From contig JAFUSC010000134.1 of the NCBI GenBank assembly GCA_017467705.1, forward strand, positions 1 through 32,765: 32,765 bases of DNA, given 5' to 3'. The translations under genes and the position numbers were made by a program. This document shows, one piece after another, positions 6,549 through 15,638 of this stretch; position 1 is the first letter of the stretch; each line of letters starts with the position of its first letter. The notes under the pieces are model-generated. The model was not told where the DNA came from. It did no database searches and worked only from the letters and a program-made list of their open reading frames with translations. This stretch comes from Prevotella sp. Lineage in GTDB: Bacteria; Bacteroidota; Bacteroidia; Bacteroidales; Bacteroidaceae.

Positions 6549-6594
6549 AAATCTGTTTGTTATTACAATTTTCGTTTTTGTCTAAATACCGCTG

Positions 6595-6602
6595 CAAAGT
6601 TA
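6595..6602 (-). promoter_or_regulatory. -7 box for uxuA
   Basis: TAACTTTG on the minus strand (6602-6595), about 47 bp before the ATG. A TTG lies 22 bp upstream. The half-sites seen at the PUL promoters are not present at the same distance, so uxuA seems to be controlled separately. Confidence 0.5.
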
Positions 6603-6657
6603 ATCAAAAGTTTTGACAATACACCAATCATTAACCATTGTTTTATTTGCTGATGCC

Positions 6658-9432
6658 TTATTTACATATTTTCTTTATGACTTGTCCATTGCTGTAGCTT
6701 ACAATGTAGATTCCTTTTCCAGGATAGTCAACTCGCTGTCCTTGCAAGGTATAATAGGCCACAGGTGCTGTTGCCTGTTGGTCAATACTGTTAATGTCGG
6801 TTGTATGGCTTTTGATGACAATGTCGGTGATGGTCATGGTTCTCGGAACCGTTTTCGGTGCATTGGCAGTCCACTCTAGTTTGCAGACAGCCAGACTGGC
6901 TTCCGTTTGCTGATAGTCAGCATAGTTCAGGTTGTATTTGCTGGACCAGAAGGCACCTTGTGTCCCTGTCGGGTTGGCCGTGTTGCCTTGGTTGTCGCTG
7001 ATGAGGAGGTATTTGAATATATCACCATCACCCTCGTAGCTCACCATCAGACTGGTAACGTGCGTAAAGTCAGCATAATCAAAGAAAAGTCTCAACGAAC
7101 CACTATCATTCTGGCTTCCTGCCGACTGTGTTACCACACCCGTAGCCGGGTCGAAGCTGATGGTACCTGACGCCATGAGATCGTTCTGGTCAACATGATA
7201 TTCACCAGACTCGTCAGGAGTAAATACTGCTGCCTTGATGCTTTCCAGTATCATGCAGTCGATGTAGGTACTTTTCCCACTTTTGTTCAGCAGCACGATG
7301 TTGTTGTCACCTTCGTTCAGCAGCACGATGGCAGTCGCTGTGGCCCATGTGTCTGATTGTGACAATGCCAGCGTCTCATCTGCAGCGGTCATGATGCCGT
7401 CGTCGTCGGCCTGATAGCGGAGACTTAACAGGTAGTAGCCCGTCTGGGGCACCTTTACGGCAAACCGTAGTGCACTGTTGGTACTCTTCAGTTCTGCAAA
7501 CCCTTGACCCCAGTAGCCGTCGTGCCCTTGATTGTAGCCCGTCTTGCGTATGGATGCGTTCTTATAGTCTGCCAACTCCGCTTCATATTGTAAGATGCCG
7601 GTGTATGCTGGTGGCATGGCTGGTGCTGTGGGGACTGTGTGTTGTGGAGCCGTCAGTCTGTCTGCGGCAAATCCCTTGCAGTTGATGGTCATGTCCAATG
7701 GTCCGTTGTGCTTCACTTTGATAGTCAGTATGCCGTCTGTCCAAACCGTACTGACTATACTCTCCGCGTGGTTGCTGCGGTCAGTCCACGTTACTGTGGG
7801 CAGTGATGAGGCGCCATAAACGGTTATCACGTCTTCTGACATGGTACCGGTGGTCTGATAGTTGTTCAGATAGAGCGTGAGGTGGTCTGCATATTCCTTG
7901 ATGATGCCTAATGAGTAAGGCGCATAGTCAAGCGTCATACATTCGCAGGTGTTATATTGGAAAGGTATGGTGCCTGTTGCTCTTTGTGTTGATGCACTGC
8001 AGACGCGGTAACCGTCAGCCATAGTCTCGTCATATTGGTAGGGATTATATGTTACCCAGCCGTTCTCTACGTGTCCTGCGAAGATGTCACCCGTATATTC
8101 CTGAGCGAAAGTTTCGTTCATCCAAGCGTCAAATGCTGCTTTGTTGTATTGTGATTTCTTGAAGCATGTCATGCCTTCCACTTCTGTCAACACTTGCGGA
8201 ATGGCAGGGTAGCGGCCTGTTGACTTCATCCACCAGCGGTTAGCAATCCAATGGTTAGGTGCTCCACCTTGGTCTGCTGCTGAGCGGTAGAGGCCGTCGA
8301 AGAGCTGCTCTGGTGTGACATAAGAGTCATGCTCGTCTTCATTGTCCAGGTTTTTATTGATGTCATTGACTATGCACACCTTCGTCCGGTTTATGACCTC
8401 ACTCTTGGAGGGTATGCGCATGGTTCCGTCAAGCATCTTGCGGAACAAGTCCAAGCTGATGTTCTCAAATTGTGAAAACCATTTCCAGTTTCTCTGCGTG
8501 TATCCGTCGGCATTGACCGTTGTCGCCGCCTCTTGTGAACATTCTGTCCACGTCAGTTCTGGTCCATCCATGATGCTAACCCCGTTCAGCATGACATGTT
8601 CTGCCAAAGGGATGGCTCCTGCTGCACGCACAAAGTCATCGGCTCCGCGCGTTTGGTCAGTCTCATCATTGCCCGTCAGCCAACCACTGCTATCAAAGCG
8701 TATTCCATACTGTCCTGCGTAGCCGCCAATCCATGCTCCGAGGCAATTGCTCTCGATATCGAGGAAATTCTTTTTCAGCGTGAATTTCTCAAAGCAAAGG
8801 AAATGCGTTGCGTCCTCTTCAAGAAAAGCTCTTAGCTGGGCATTGCGCTTCATCCATGCCAAGGGCATTTTGCTACTGCTATAGTATGAGTCAGTAAAAC
8901 TGACGGCTAAGTATCCGCCGTAAGCATGGCAGATGGGCATTAGGTCTGCAAATAACTGTAAACGTTGTGCAAACGTCACATGTCCATCGCTGCTGAAACC
9001 CCAGAACTGTTCGGCAAAATTAAAGCCGAGGAAGTTCGGATAATCTTTGAAATACTGCTCGTAAGCCTCCGTGCTGCCATCATCAGGCATGCGGTTCACA
9101 GCACCGCTGGAACACTGTATCATTGTCCATACGCGGTTCTGGGCGCACACTTTCATCCATGAATCATAGATGTCAGGACCGTTAGGCTGTTTGTCGTCAC
9201 TTGATGATGTGGCAATATTGAAAATGACAAATGGTCGAATGTCATCAGGTACCATGTCGATGATTTTCTGCGGATCGGCATAGTTCCACACGTCAATATG
9301 AATAATCCATGCCGGCTGTTGTTCGGAGATAGGACGGCGCAGTTGCTCTGCGGCATTTGTTGAAGATTGAAAATTAAGGATTGCAGATAGTAGGCAGACT
9401 GCAATGAGTGTCATTCTCTTCATACCATTCAC
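6658..9432 (-). CDS. Multimodular GH98 endo-glycosidase, probably an endo-xylanase
   Basis: 924 residues. A signal peptide covers about 1-28. Residues 33-350 carry GH98 blocks: RRPIS, WIIHIDVWNYADPQKIIDM, IRPFVIFNI, VWTMIQCSSG, LGFNFAEQFWGF (Glu141 in the conserved motif) and GGYLAVSF. Residues about 355-590 fit the GH98 C-terminal domain. Residues about 612-733 look like a CBM35/CBM6 beta-sandwich (LQYEAELADY ... VPQTGYYLLSLRYQ). Residues 755-875 resemble the repeated PUL module of the lipoproteins upstream. The end, YYTLQGQRVDYPGKGIYIV to KKICK, resembles a type IX secretion sorting tail. GH98 includes blood-group endo-galactosidases and Bacteroides xylanases; GH115 and uxuAB here favour glucuronoxylan. 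It is last in an operon with three lipoprotein genes (9-bp gap). The start could also be Met4 (9423). Confidence 0.85.
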   Translation of the reverse strand: MNGMKRMTLIAVCLLSAILNFQSSTNAAEQLRRPISEQQPAWIIHIDVWNYADPQKIIDMVPDDIRPFVIFNIATSSSDDKQPNGPDIYDSWMKVCAQNRVWTMIQCSSGAVNRMPDDGSTEAYEQYFKDYPNFLGFNFAEQFWGFSSDGHVTFAQRLQLFADLMPICHAYGGYLAVSFTDSYYSSSKMPLAWMKRNAQLRAFLEEDATHFLCFEKFTLKKNFLDIESNCLGAWIGGYAGQYGIRFDSSGWLTGNDETDQTRGADDFVRAAGAIPLAEHVMLNGVSIMDGPELTWTECSQEAATTVNADGYTQRNWKWFSQFENISLDLFRKMLDGTMRIPSKSEVINRTKVCIVNDINKNLDNEDEHDSYVTPEQLFDGLYRSAADQGGAPNHWIANRWWMKSTGRYPAIPQVLTEVEGMTCFKKSQYNKAAFDAWMNETFAQEYTGDIFAGHVENGWVTYNPYQYDETMADGYRVCSASTQRATGTIPFQYNTCECMTLDYAPYSLGIIKEYADHLTLYLNNYQTTGTMSEDVITVYGASSLPTVTWTDRSNHAESIVSTVWTDGILTIKVKHNGPLDMTINCKGFAADRLTAPQHTVPTAPAMPPAYTGILQYEAELADYKNASIRKTGYNQGHDGYWGQGFAELKSTNSALRFAVKVPQTGYYLLSLRYQADDDGIMTAADETLALSQSDTWATATAIVLLNEGDNNIVLLNKSGKSTYIDCMILESIKAAVFTPDESGEYHVDQNDLMASGTISFDPATGVVTQSAGSQNDSGSLRLFFDYADFTHVTSLMVSYEGDGDIFKYLLISDNQGNTANPTGTQGAFWSSKYNLNYADYQQTEASLAVCKLEWTANAPKTVPRTMTITDIVIKSHTTDINSIDQQATAPVAYYTLQGQRVDYPGKGIYIVSYSNGQVIKKICK

Positions 9433-9440
9433 GTTTAAAT

Positions 9441-10343
9441 TTAGTTTCTGATGTTCAGGTTTTCTTCTCCCTCTTCGTCCCAGTCAGTGATGCTCCAGCC
9501 GTCGGGCATCAACCCGTGTTCTGTCAGTCGCATGTTGATGGTATACGTCTTACCGCTTTCCAAGGTTGCTGCTTGTGGAATGGGATAAATTTCTTTACTG
9601 CCGTAGAGCGTGATAGCTAGGAAATCACTCCCTTCAGCTATATATTGTGGTGCTACGATGGCATATGACGAGACTCGCCAATCAGTGATCATTTCTGCCA
9701 GCATGTTGATGTTCGTCCGTTGCTCTTCGATGGTGCTTACTTTCTGTTCCATCAGGTGCACGCGCACGCTGTTGTTCACATTCAACAGCTCTGCACTGAT
9801 GCGGTTCAGGTCAACCTGTCCTGTCTCATCAATGATGTGGACTGCCACTTTTGCCAGCATGTGGTGGAAAACCATTCCTCCTGTGTTGTTATCAGCCCGA
9901 GTCGTCTCTGTTCTGATGCCTATCATCAGATCACTGGCAGCAAACAGTTCTTTTGTAGACTGATTGCTCTTTACCGTGAACACGGGGTTCGATGTCAGTG
10001 CATCGTCGCCCCAATCCTCTTGATAAGGCGTATAAGCGATGATGCTGTTCCCTGCTGTTGAGGCGGGGAGAACGGCATTGCCGTTCTCGTCCACCACAAC
10101 CTGCTTCAGGATGACACTTCCATCCTCACCAACCACATAGATGCCAATAACACTTCCCGGCGTCAGTGTTACCTTATTGCCGTTTTCATCAGTGGCAGTA
10201 ACGGCTTCACCGCCGGTTGCACTCTCTGTGTCGTCAATGTATTCAAACTCATCTTGTTTGCTGCAAGCGGACCACAAGAATAGCACACTTGCTAAACAAC
10301 AAATGGCCTGCACGCATTTTGGTGGGAACGGAATGTGTTTCAT
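9441..10343 (-). CDS. Fimbrillin-like surface lipoprotein
   Basis: 300 residues. A signal peptide ends in the lipobox LWSAC (Cys27), followed by acidic residues (CSKQDEFEYIDD) of the kind that direct Bacteroidetes lipoproteins to the surface. The body resembles the Mfa-like/fimbrillin fold: IIAYTPYQEDW, FAASDLMIGIR, FHHMLAKVAVHI and SGKTYTINMRL match the 'AYAPY', 'SDL', 'F.HKLAK' and 'G..Y...V.L' landmarks of its two larger neighbours, but it stops where they continue into the repeated modules. It is third in the operon, 70 bp after the 591-residue gene and 9 bp before GH98. Co-transcription suggests glycan binding at the cell surface rather than a pilus role. Confidence 0.7.
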   Translation of the reverse strand: MKHIPFPPKCVQAICCLASVLFLWSACSKQDEFEYIDDTESATGGEAVTATDENGNKVTLTPGSVIGIYVVGEDGSVILKQVVVDENGNAVLPASTAGNSIIAYTPYQEDWGDDALTSNPVFTVKSNQSTKELFAASDLMIGIRTETTRADNNTGGMVFHHMLAKVAVHIIDETGQVDLNRISAELLNVNNSVRVHLMEQKVSTIEEQRTNINMLAEMITDWRVSSYAIVAPQYIAEGSDFLAITLYGSKEIYPIPQAATLESGKTYTINMRLTEHGLMPDGWSITDWDEEGEENLNIRN

Positions 10344-10412
10344 TTTTACTTTTACTTTAGCTTTTCTTTTTCTTATACTTTGTGCTTCTAAGTATACAGT
10401 AGTTATGCCATT

Positions 10413-12188
10413 TTATTTTGACAGGATGACATCACTGGCCAGAATGTCGCATGAGCCGGCATTGCTGCGACCGCCAAAGGCAATCTTCGTTACGGTTGAC
10501 AAATCAATGCCCAAAGCTGTCAAGTCAACCTCTTTGGTACCAGCACTATAGAATCCGTTGCCAAACTCTGTAAAGTCTGAGCCGACGTAATAGCCCATGC
10601 GTACTGGCCCGTCAACAAGATTGCTGAATGTAAAGGTCAGCTTCGTGTAGTTGGCCAGTTCACCGTTGCTAAATTCAAAGACGGGCATTAGGTTGTTGGT
10701 GCTGCCTGTCCATGTGTAGGTGGGAGCTACGTATGAAGCATTTCCGCCAGGTGTGCCGAAGGTTGCTGTCAACGTATTCCCGTCTGATGGCGTGTCATTA
10801 CCATTGTCATCGCCATTACCATTGTCATCGCCATTGTTGTCACCAGGCGTGCTGCCATCAGCATTACCAATTAGAATGACATCACTGGCCAGAATGTCGC
10901 ATGAGCCAGCATTGCTGCGACCGCCAAAGGCAATCTTCGTTACGGTTGAAAGGTCAATGCCCAGAGCTGTCAAGTCGATGGTCTTCGTTCCATCGCTGTA
11001 GAATCCGTTACCAAACTCAGTGAAGTCTGATCCGACATAGTACCCCATGCGTACAGGACCGTCGACAAGGTTGCTGAACGTGAACTTCAGTGTGTGATAA
11101 TTGGCCAGTTCTCCATTAGCAAATTCAAAGACGGTCATCAGGTTGCCTGTACTTCCTGTCCATGTGTAGGTGGGAGCGTTGTAGGTAGCATTACCACCGG
11201 GAGTGCCGAAGGTCGCTGTCAGCGTGATAGGCTCAGGTTCTGGAGCATCCTCCTCGGTGACATCACCTGTCAGCTCGTCGGTAGCCTCATCCCAGTCAGT
11301 GACGGTGCTGCTCAATACAATCTGTGCCTTGGTCTCTGCGCCGCTGCCACTGATGTTTACGTTATAGGTATATGCCTTGCCTGATGCAAATGTAGCAGCA
11401 TTGTTCAATTCTGCGTTGAGCATCTTGCCGTTGGTTAATATTACCTGCACAAAACTGCCTGCTTCTACTGTCTGTGGGACAATCACAGCACTGGCTACGA
11501 ATGTCGTTGCGTCGTTTGCAAAGGTCACGGCCTTGATATTAGTTGCAGTGCCCGATGCAGCACCGATGGTGCCGTCTGTCACCTTCAAGGTGGTCGTGGG
11601 CAGTGTGTTCACGATGTTGATGGTTGCTCCTGTCAGGTCAACATCGGTGTCATCGCTGGTAGTGAATTTCACTGTCAGTTTAGAGAGCTTATGTTCAAAG
11701 TTTAGTGCCACAGTAGGAGTTTCCTTGGTAAAAGCGTTGCTCCCGATGGGAGCTCCGCAAAGTAGGTCACTCTTCAAATATCCGGCATCCGTACTTTGGT
11801 CTGCAGCCACAGAGAAACTGACTGCTTCATCAGCTTTTCCTGTAAAAGCATTGCTATAAGGCGCATACGCATTGATGCTGACAGATGTCTTGTCGTCAGG
11901 AAAGTAGAGCGTTGTGCCAGTGAAGTTGCCGTTGCCGTCAGCTGTTAGCTTAGCATTGTCACCATTGGTGATGTAGCCGTCGGCAGTCTTGACAAACACC
12001 CCCACTTCTACACCGTTGGCAATCTGCACTTTCTGTAAATTAACGTTGGCACTGCGAGTCTGTGCTACGCTGCTCACGAAATAAATCGGTGTGGGCTTTA
12101 CCACAGTCTGCAATTCATTTTCCTCTGAAGAGCAGCTGGCCAGGGTCAATAAGGCGATACCCAGTGAAAGATAAGATAGCTTTTTCAT
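10413..12188 (-). CDS. Fimbrillin-like lipoprotein with two tandem PUL modules
   Basis: 591 residues. The lipobox is LASC (Cys19). Residues about 30-300 have the Mfa-like/fimbrillin layout, including INAYAPYSNAF, GYLKSDLL and LNFEHKLSKLTVKF. Two nearly identical modules follow at 321-441 and 471-590, joined by a Gly/Asn/Asp-rich linker (442-470). Each starts LTATFGTPGGNA, contains YTWTGST, NGELANY, RMGYYVGSDFTEFG and IAFGGRSNAGSCDI, and ends in DVIL. The regular beta strands and the aromatic positions (YTW, GYY, GFY) suggest a carbohydrate-binding sandwich; I do not recognise a named CBM family. The same module occurs in the neighbour upstream, in two secreted proteins of another operon, and in divergent form in GH98. 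Likely a surface glycan-binding protein of the PUL. Confidence 0.75.
   Translation of the reverse strand: MKKLSYLSLGIALLTLASCSSEENELQTVVKPTPIYFVSSVAQTRSANVNLQKVQIANGVEVGVFVKTADGYITNGDNAKLTADGNGNFTGTTLYFPDDKTSVSINAYAPYSNAFTGKADEAVSFSVAADQSTDAGYLKSDLLCGAPIGSNAFTKETPTVALNFEHKLSKLTVKFTTSDDTDVDLTGATINIVNTLPTTTLKVTDGTIGAASGTATNIKAVTFANDATTFVASAVIVPQTVEAGSFVQVILTNGKMLNAELNNAATFASGKAYTYNVNISGSGAETKAQIVLSSTVTDWDEATDELTGDVTEEDAPEPEPITLTATFGTPGGNATYNAPTYTWTGSTGNLMTVFEFANGELANYHTLKFTFSNLVDGPVRMGYYVGSDFTEFGNGFYSDGTKTIDLTALGIDLSTVTKIAFGGRSNAGSCDILASDVILIGNADGSTPGDNNGDDNGNGDDNGNDTPSDGNTLTATFGTPGGNASYVAPTYTWTGSTNNLMPVFEFSNGELANYTKLTFTFSNLVDGPVRMGYYVGSDFTEFGNGFYSAGTKEVDLTALGIDLSTVTKIAFGGRSNAGSCDILASDVILSK
10416..11230. 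repeat. Internal direct duplication encoding the two modules
   Basis: About 350 bp at the 3' end of the 591-residue gene is repeated about 450 bp further along. More than 60 bp (for example 10428-10490 and 10874-10936) match with a single difference, indicating recent duplication or gene conversion. Confidence 0.8.
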
Positions 12189-12217
12189 ATTGATATTGTT
12201 GTTTTAAGTTGTTAGTG

Positions 12218-13951
12218 TTATTCCAGATACATCTCTGAAGCCTTGACTACCGTCGAACCGCTGTTGCTGTTGCCACCAAAACGGATAGCAGTTACGTCAG
12301 CTGCGGTTTTGTCCCCGCTCAGCAACTCAGTGATAGGAGTAGCTTTTGTGCCTGCCGTATAGTACAGCTTGCTGTTATTAGTGTTGTCGCTGTAAAGCAC
12401 ATTGATGCGTACGGATGCGTCAGCAGTAAGTTCTGTGAACGCAAAGTTCAGCGTCGTGTAGTTTGCCAGTTCACCATTCTCGAAAGAGAAGCAGTTCATC
12501 AGGTTGTTGGTGCTCCCAGTCCATGCGTATGTGAATGAAGTTCCGTCGTATGAAGCATTGCCGCCGGGGGTGCCGAATGTAGCGTAGAGCTTACCGTCAT
12601 CAGAAGGAGTGTCATCGCCACCTGTAGAGCTACCATCACCATTTCCAATCAGAATGACGTCAGTAGCCACAATGTCACAAGAACCTGCATTGCTGCGACC
12701 GCCGAAGGCAATCTTCGTCACGGTCGAGAGGTCGATGCCGAGGGCCGTCAGGTCAACGGTCTTCTCGCCGGCGCTGTAGTAGCCGGAGCCGAACTCGGTG
12801 AAGGTGCTGCCCACATAGTAGCCCATGCGCACGGGACCGTCCACGAGGTTGCTGAACGTGAACTTCAGCGTGTGGTAGTTGGCCAGCTCACCGTTGGCAA
12901 ACTCAAACACCGTCATCAGGTTGCTGGTACTACCCGTCCACGTGTAGGTGGGAGCATTGTAGGTGGCGTTGCTACCATGTGTCTGGAACGTTGCAGTGAG
13001 TGTGATGGGCTCAATCTCGCCCTCTTCAGAGTCAGCAGCGCCCAAATCTTGGTCGTCCCAGCTTGCAATGGCAGTAGAACCCAGTGTGAGCGTCACTTCT
13101 GTGACGGGTTCTTCTACTGTCCCGATGTTCACCGTGAAGTTATATGACATTCCACTCTCAAAGGTAGTGGCATCAGTCAGTTTTGCGTTCAGTTGCTTGC
13201 CATCAGCAATAATTTTTACCAGTTGTGTGCCTGCGGCCAACTGTTGAGGCACGATGATGGCACATGCAGTGGTCTCGCTGCCCAATGCAGAGGCAGCCTT
13301 TATGTCTGTTTCAGAACCGGAAGCCTCTCCGACTGTTCCCTTCGTTGGGTCAAATGTGGTGGCAATCTTTGTGTTGGTTACGGTGACGGTCGCACTGGTC
13401 AAATCAAGTGTTGAGGTTTCCTGTTGCTGAATGGTTACGTTGATTTTTGCTAACTTGTGACTGAAGTTCAGGGCTACAGCGCTTTCACTCTGTTCCTGTC
13501 CGGTCTTTGAGGCATAGATGAGATCGCTGGCCAGATAACCCGCTGCGGTGCTTTGGTCAGCAGCAACAGCGAAGTTGTTGCTTCCCAGTGTCATACTTGA
13601 TGCGTAGGGTGCGTAAGCATAGATGTCTACCGTCGCACCGTCCTCTGTGGGATAGTTCATGGCATTGGCTGTCGAAAGGTTACCGTTTGACTCCACCGTG
13701 TGCTCATTGTTGTTACCGTTTGTGATGGGGGCATCATTGTAAGTCACGAACACGCCCACCTTGTTAGAGGTGTTGATGGCGATGGCCTGAGGGTCGCTGG
13801 TCGTACGGGTCTGTGCCAGTGCTGAGGTCAGGTTAATCACATTGCTCTGATGAGCACTCTGCTGGAAGTCAGCTTCTTCATTTGAACAAGCAGTCATGCC
13901 GATGATGGTTGCCATGCTTGTCATTCCAATTAAAATTCTATTCACCTTCAT
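12218..13951 (-). CDS. Fimbrillin-like lipoprotein with two PUL modules, first gene of its operon
   Basis: 577 residues. The lipobox is MTAC (Cys22), followed by SNEEAD. Residues 35-305 are fimbrillin-like and resemble the next protein (IYAYAPYASS, GYLASDLI, LNFSHKLAKINV, GMSYNFTVNI). Module 1 (317-436) is almost identical in protein sequence to module 1 of the 591-residue protein, although the DNA differs at many synonymous sites. Module 2 (454-577) is more divergent, with VRINVLYSD in place of RMGYYVGSD. It is preceded by a promoter with four regularly spaced half-sites (14035-14106) and leads the operon 577-591-300-GH98. Probably a surface glycan-binding protein. Confidence 0.75.
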   Translation of the reverse strand: MKVNRILIGMTSMATIIGMTACSNEEADFQQSAHQSNVINLTSALAQTRTTSDPQAIAINTSNKVGVFVTYNDAPITNGNNNEHTVESNGNLSTANAMNYPTEDGATVDIYAYAPYASSMTLGSNNFAVAADQSTAAGYLASDLIYASKTGQEQSESAVALNFSHKLAKINVTIQQQETSTLDLTSATVTVTNTKIATTFDPTKGTVGEASGSETDIKAASALGSETTACAIIVPQQLAAGTQLVKIIADGKQLNAKLTDATTFESGMSYNFTVNIGTVEEPVTEVTLTLGSTAIASWDDQDLGAADSEEGEIEPITLTATFQTHGSNATYNAPTYTWTGSTSNLMTVFEFANGELANYHTLKFTFSNLVDGPVRMGYYVGSTFTEFGSGYYSAGEKTVDLTALGIDLSTVTKIAFGGRSNAGSCDIVATDVILIGNGDGSSTGGDDTPSDDGKLYATFGTPGGNASYDGTSFTYAWTGSTNNLMNCFSFENGELANYTTLNFAFTELTADASVRINVLYSDNTNNSKLYYTAGTKATPITELLSGDKTAADVTAIRFGGNSNSGSTVVKASEMYLE

Positions 13952-13999
13952 TTTTTAGGTCTTTATTTGTGATACATTAATTATTTGAATTTTCTGATG

Positions 14000-14106
14000 C
14001 AAAGTTACGCTGTTTAGGCAGAATCGGCTTATTGATTTGTTTCGTTGCCCTACGATATTGTTACATCCGTTTCATGATGCGTAACTTCGGAATGTCCATT
14101 TGTTTC
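14000..14106 (-). promoter_or_regulatory. Promoter and candidate HTCS operator of the lipoprotein-GH98 operon
   Basis: The -7 box is TAACTTTG (14007-14000), about 50 bp before the ATG; no TTG is seen at -33, as expected of an activated promoter. On the minus strand four half-sites start at exactly 21-bp steps: GAAACAAAT (14106), GTTACGCAT (14085), GTAACAATA (14064) and GAAACAAAT (14043). The third starts 57 bp upstream of the -7 box, as at the two other PUL promoters. The stretch TTCTGCCTAAACA before the -7 box is nearly the same at the susC promoter. Confidence 0.6.
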
Positions 14107-14113
14107 GCGCCAA

Positions 14114-15628
14114 TTATTCTTTTGTGGTTGCGGGGATTCCGTAAGGTACAAGACGCATGTTGGCGATGCAGAACTGGAAGTTGGAAAGCATCTGGGCCGG
14201 GTGTGTGTCATCTAACTGGTAATTGATCAGTTTGATGATGGCCTGCTTATTGTTCTGCTTCAGGTAGTTCATGAGACTTCCTACGGTTGCATACGTTTCA
14301 CTTTCCGTGATGCGGAACGCAGAGAGTGGAATGGTGTATGTCTGCCAGCCGTTGGCAAATGAGACTGTAGCATTTAAATCCCACATGGCTGTTTGGGCAA
14401 ACCAAGACTGAGTAAGTGATTTCCCTTGATCCTTATCCAGCCTGAACGACATGAAGCCAGTGTTCCATAGTGGCTGCCCGTCGCTATAGACATAGATGTC
14501 CATTTCGATGGCAACCTCCTTACACTTGCTGCGGGTGGTGATGAGGCCGTCGGAGTGGTCAATGACGTATTGCATACGGTCACCCATGCTGAAACGTATC
14601 ATTCCCGTATTGGGGTCAAGATTGTTGTCAATACCCCATGGCGTAGGCGTTTCACCGAAGAAGCATAGCATATACTCTGGATTGATGATGCCGGGAGCTT
14701 CTGTCAAGGCGTGACCATCAGGCAAATTGTCTGCTGCTACAACGGAAACCTTGTCGAACAGACTTTGTGTGATATTGATGCTGTTCTCGAACTCAGTATC
14801 GGTATAAGGACTTTGTGTCCCGTGGGTACTGAAGTCGTGGAAGAATACGCAGTTCTGGCAGAACATGGCCGGTGAATAGGCGTTGACATGAGCTCCTGTT
14901 GCCTGACAGCGCACATAGCCTGACGTCAGTTCTACTGATGGTACGGTGAACTGGATTTGACGTGATGTGGCGTTGAAATCGTTTACTTCTGTTTCTCCTG
15001 TCGGAGTGGGCAGGTAGAGGTGGTCTACGAACTGGAGGTTACGCCCGGTCAGCGTTACGGTCTCTCCTGCTTGCGGCAGGGTACGGTCTACCCCCGTAAT
15101 GGAGGGCTGTGGATCGCCAGTGCGGGTGAGCGTGCACATCGTTGTGACGGCATCATTCTTCACGGCGTAGAGCACCATTGTGTTGTTGCCCGTGTGTACG
15201 CCTTTTATCTTAACGGCACCAGCTGCCGTGGCTGCGGCATGAGGGGTCAGGTCGATGGTAGAGCCGTCAAACTCATAGCTATATGTCAGGTTGCAAATAG
15301 AGTCACGCATGGTGCTGGTGGCATCAACAAACCAATGGGAGAACACAGCTTCGGCATCGTTTACACTCTGGAACTCTACGCGATATGACTGTTCAAAGTG
15401 GTTGGTGTTGTCAGTTCCGACTTCTGATACTCCTTCCCAAATGCCAAACAGTTGGTCTGCTGACAGCGTGACGCCTTGTGCTATGGTGGTGCTCTCCGGT
15501 TCCGGGAGTGATGGGATGTCTATATCGGAGCTACACGACGTCTGCATCGTGCAGACGGATAAATTACAAATGATAAGTGATAAGCTTATCAGATGTTTTT
15601 GATGTATCTTGGTAATCATCGTTTTCAA
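14114..15628 (-). CDS. Surface glycan-binding lipoprotein (SGBP-B type) with IPT/TIG domain
   Basis: 504 residues. The signal peptide ends in a lipobox-like MQTSC (Cys32). An IPT/TIG-like Ig domain lies at about residues 173-255 (PSITGVDRTLPQAGETVTLTGRNLQ). The C-terminal 250 residues (FFHDFSTHG, GWQTYTIPLSAF, FCIANMRLVPYG) resemble the glycan-binding domain of SGBP-B proteins such as those of xyloglucan and xylan PULs. It is fourth in the susC operon, 10 bp after the preceding gene. The role is to hold polysaccharide near the SusCD complex. The hydrophobic part of the signal peptide (HLISLSLIICNLSV) is encoded by repetitive DNA with a perfect palindrome TGATAAGCTTATCA (15578-15591). The start could be Met1 or Met4. 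Confidence 0.75.
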   Translation of the reverse strand: MKTMITKIHQKHLISLSLIICNLSVCTMQTSCSSDIDIPSLPEPESTTIAQGVTLSADQLFGIWEGVSEVGTDNTNHFEQSYRVEFQSVNDAEAVFSHWFVDATSTMRDSICNLTYSYEFDGSTIDLTPHAAATAAGAVKIKGVHTGNNTMVLYAVKNDAVTTMCTLTRTGDPQPSITGVDRTLPQAGETVTLTGRNLQFVDHLYLPTPTGETEVNDFNATSRQIQFTVPSVELTSGYVRCQATGAHVNAYSPAMFCQNCVFFHDFSTHGTQSPYTDTEFENSINITQSLFDKVSVVAADNLPDGHALTEAPGIINPEYMLCFFGETPTPWGIDNNLDPNTGMIRFSMGDRMQYVIDHSDGLITTRSKCKEVAIEMDIYVYSDGQPLWNTGFMSFRLDKDQGKSLTQSWFAQTAMWDLNATVSFANGWQTYTIPLSAFRITESETYATVGSLMNYLKQNNKQAIIKLINYQLDDTHPAQMLSNFQFCIANMRLVPYGIPATTKE

Positions 15629-15638
15629 TCTTTAGTTT

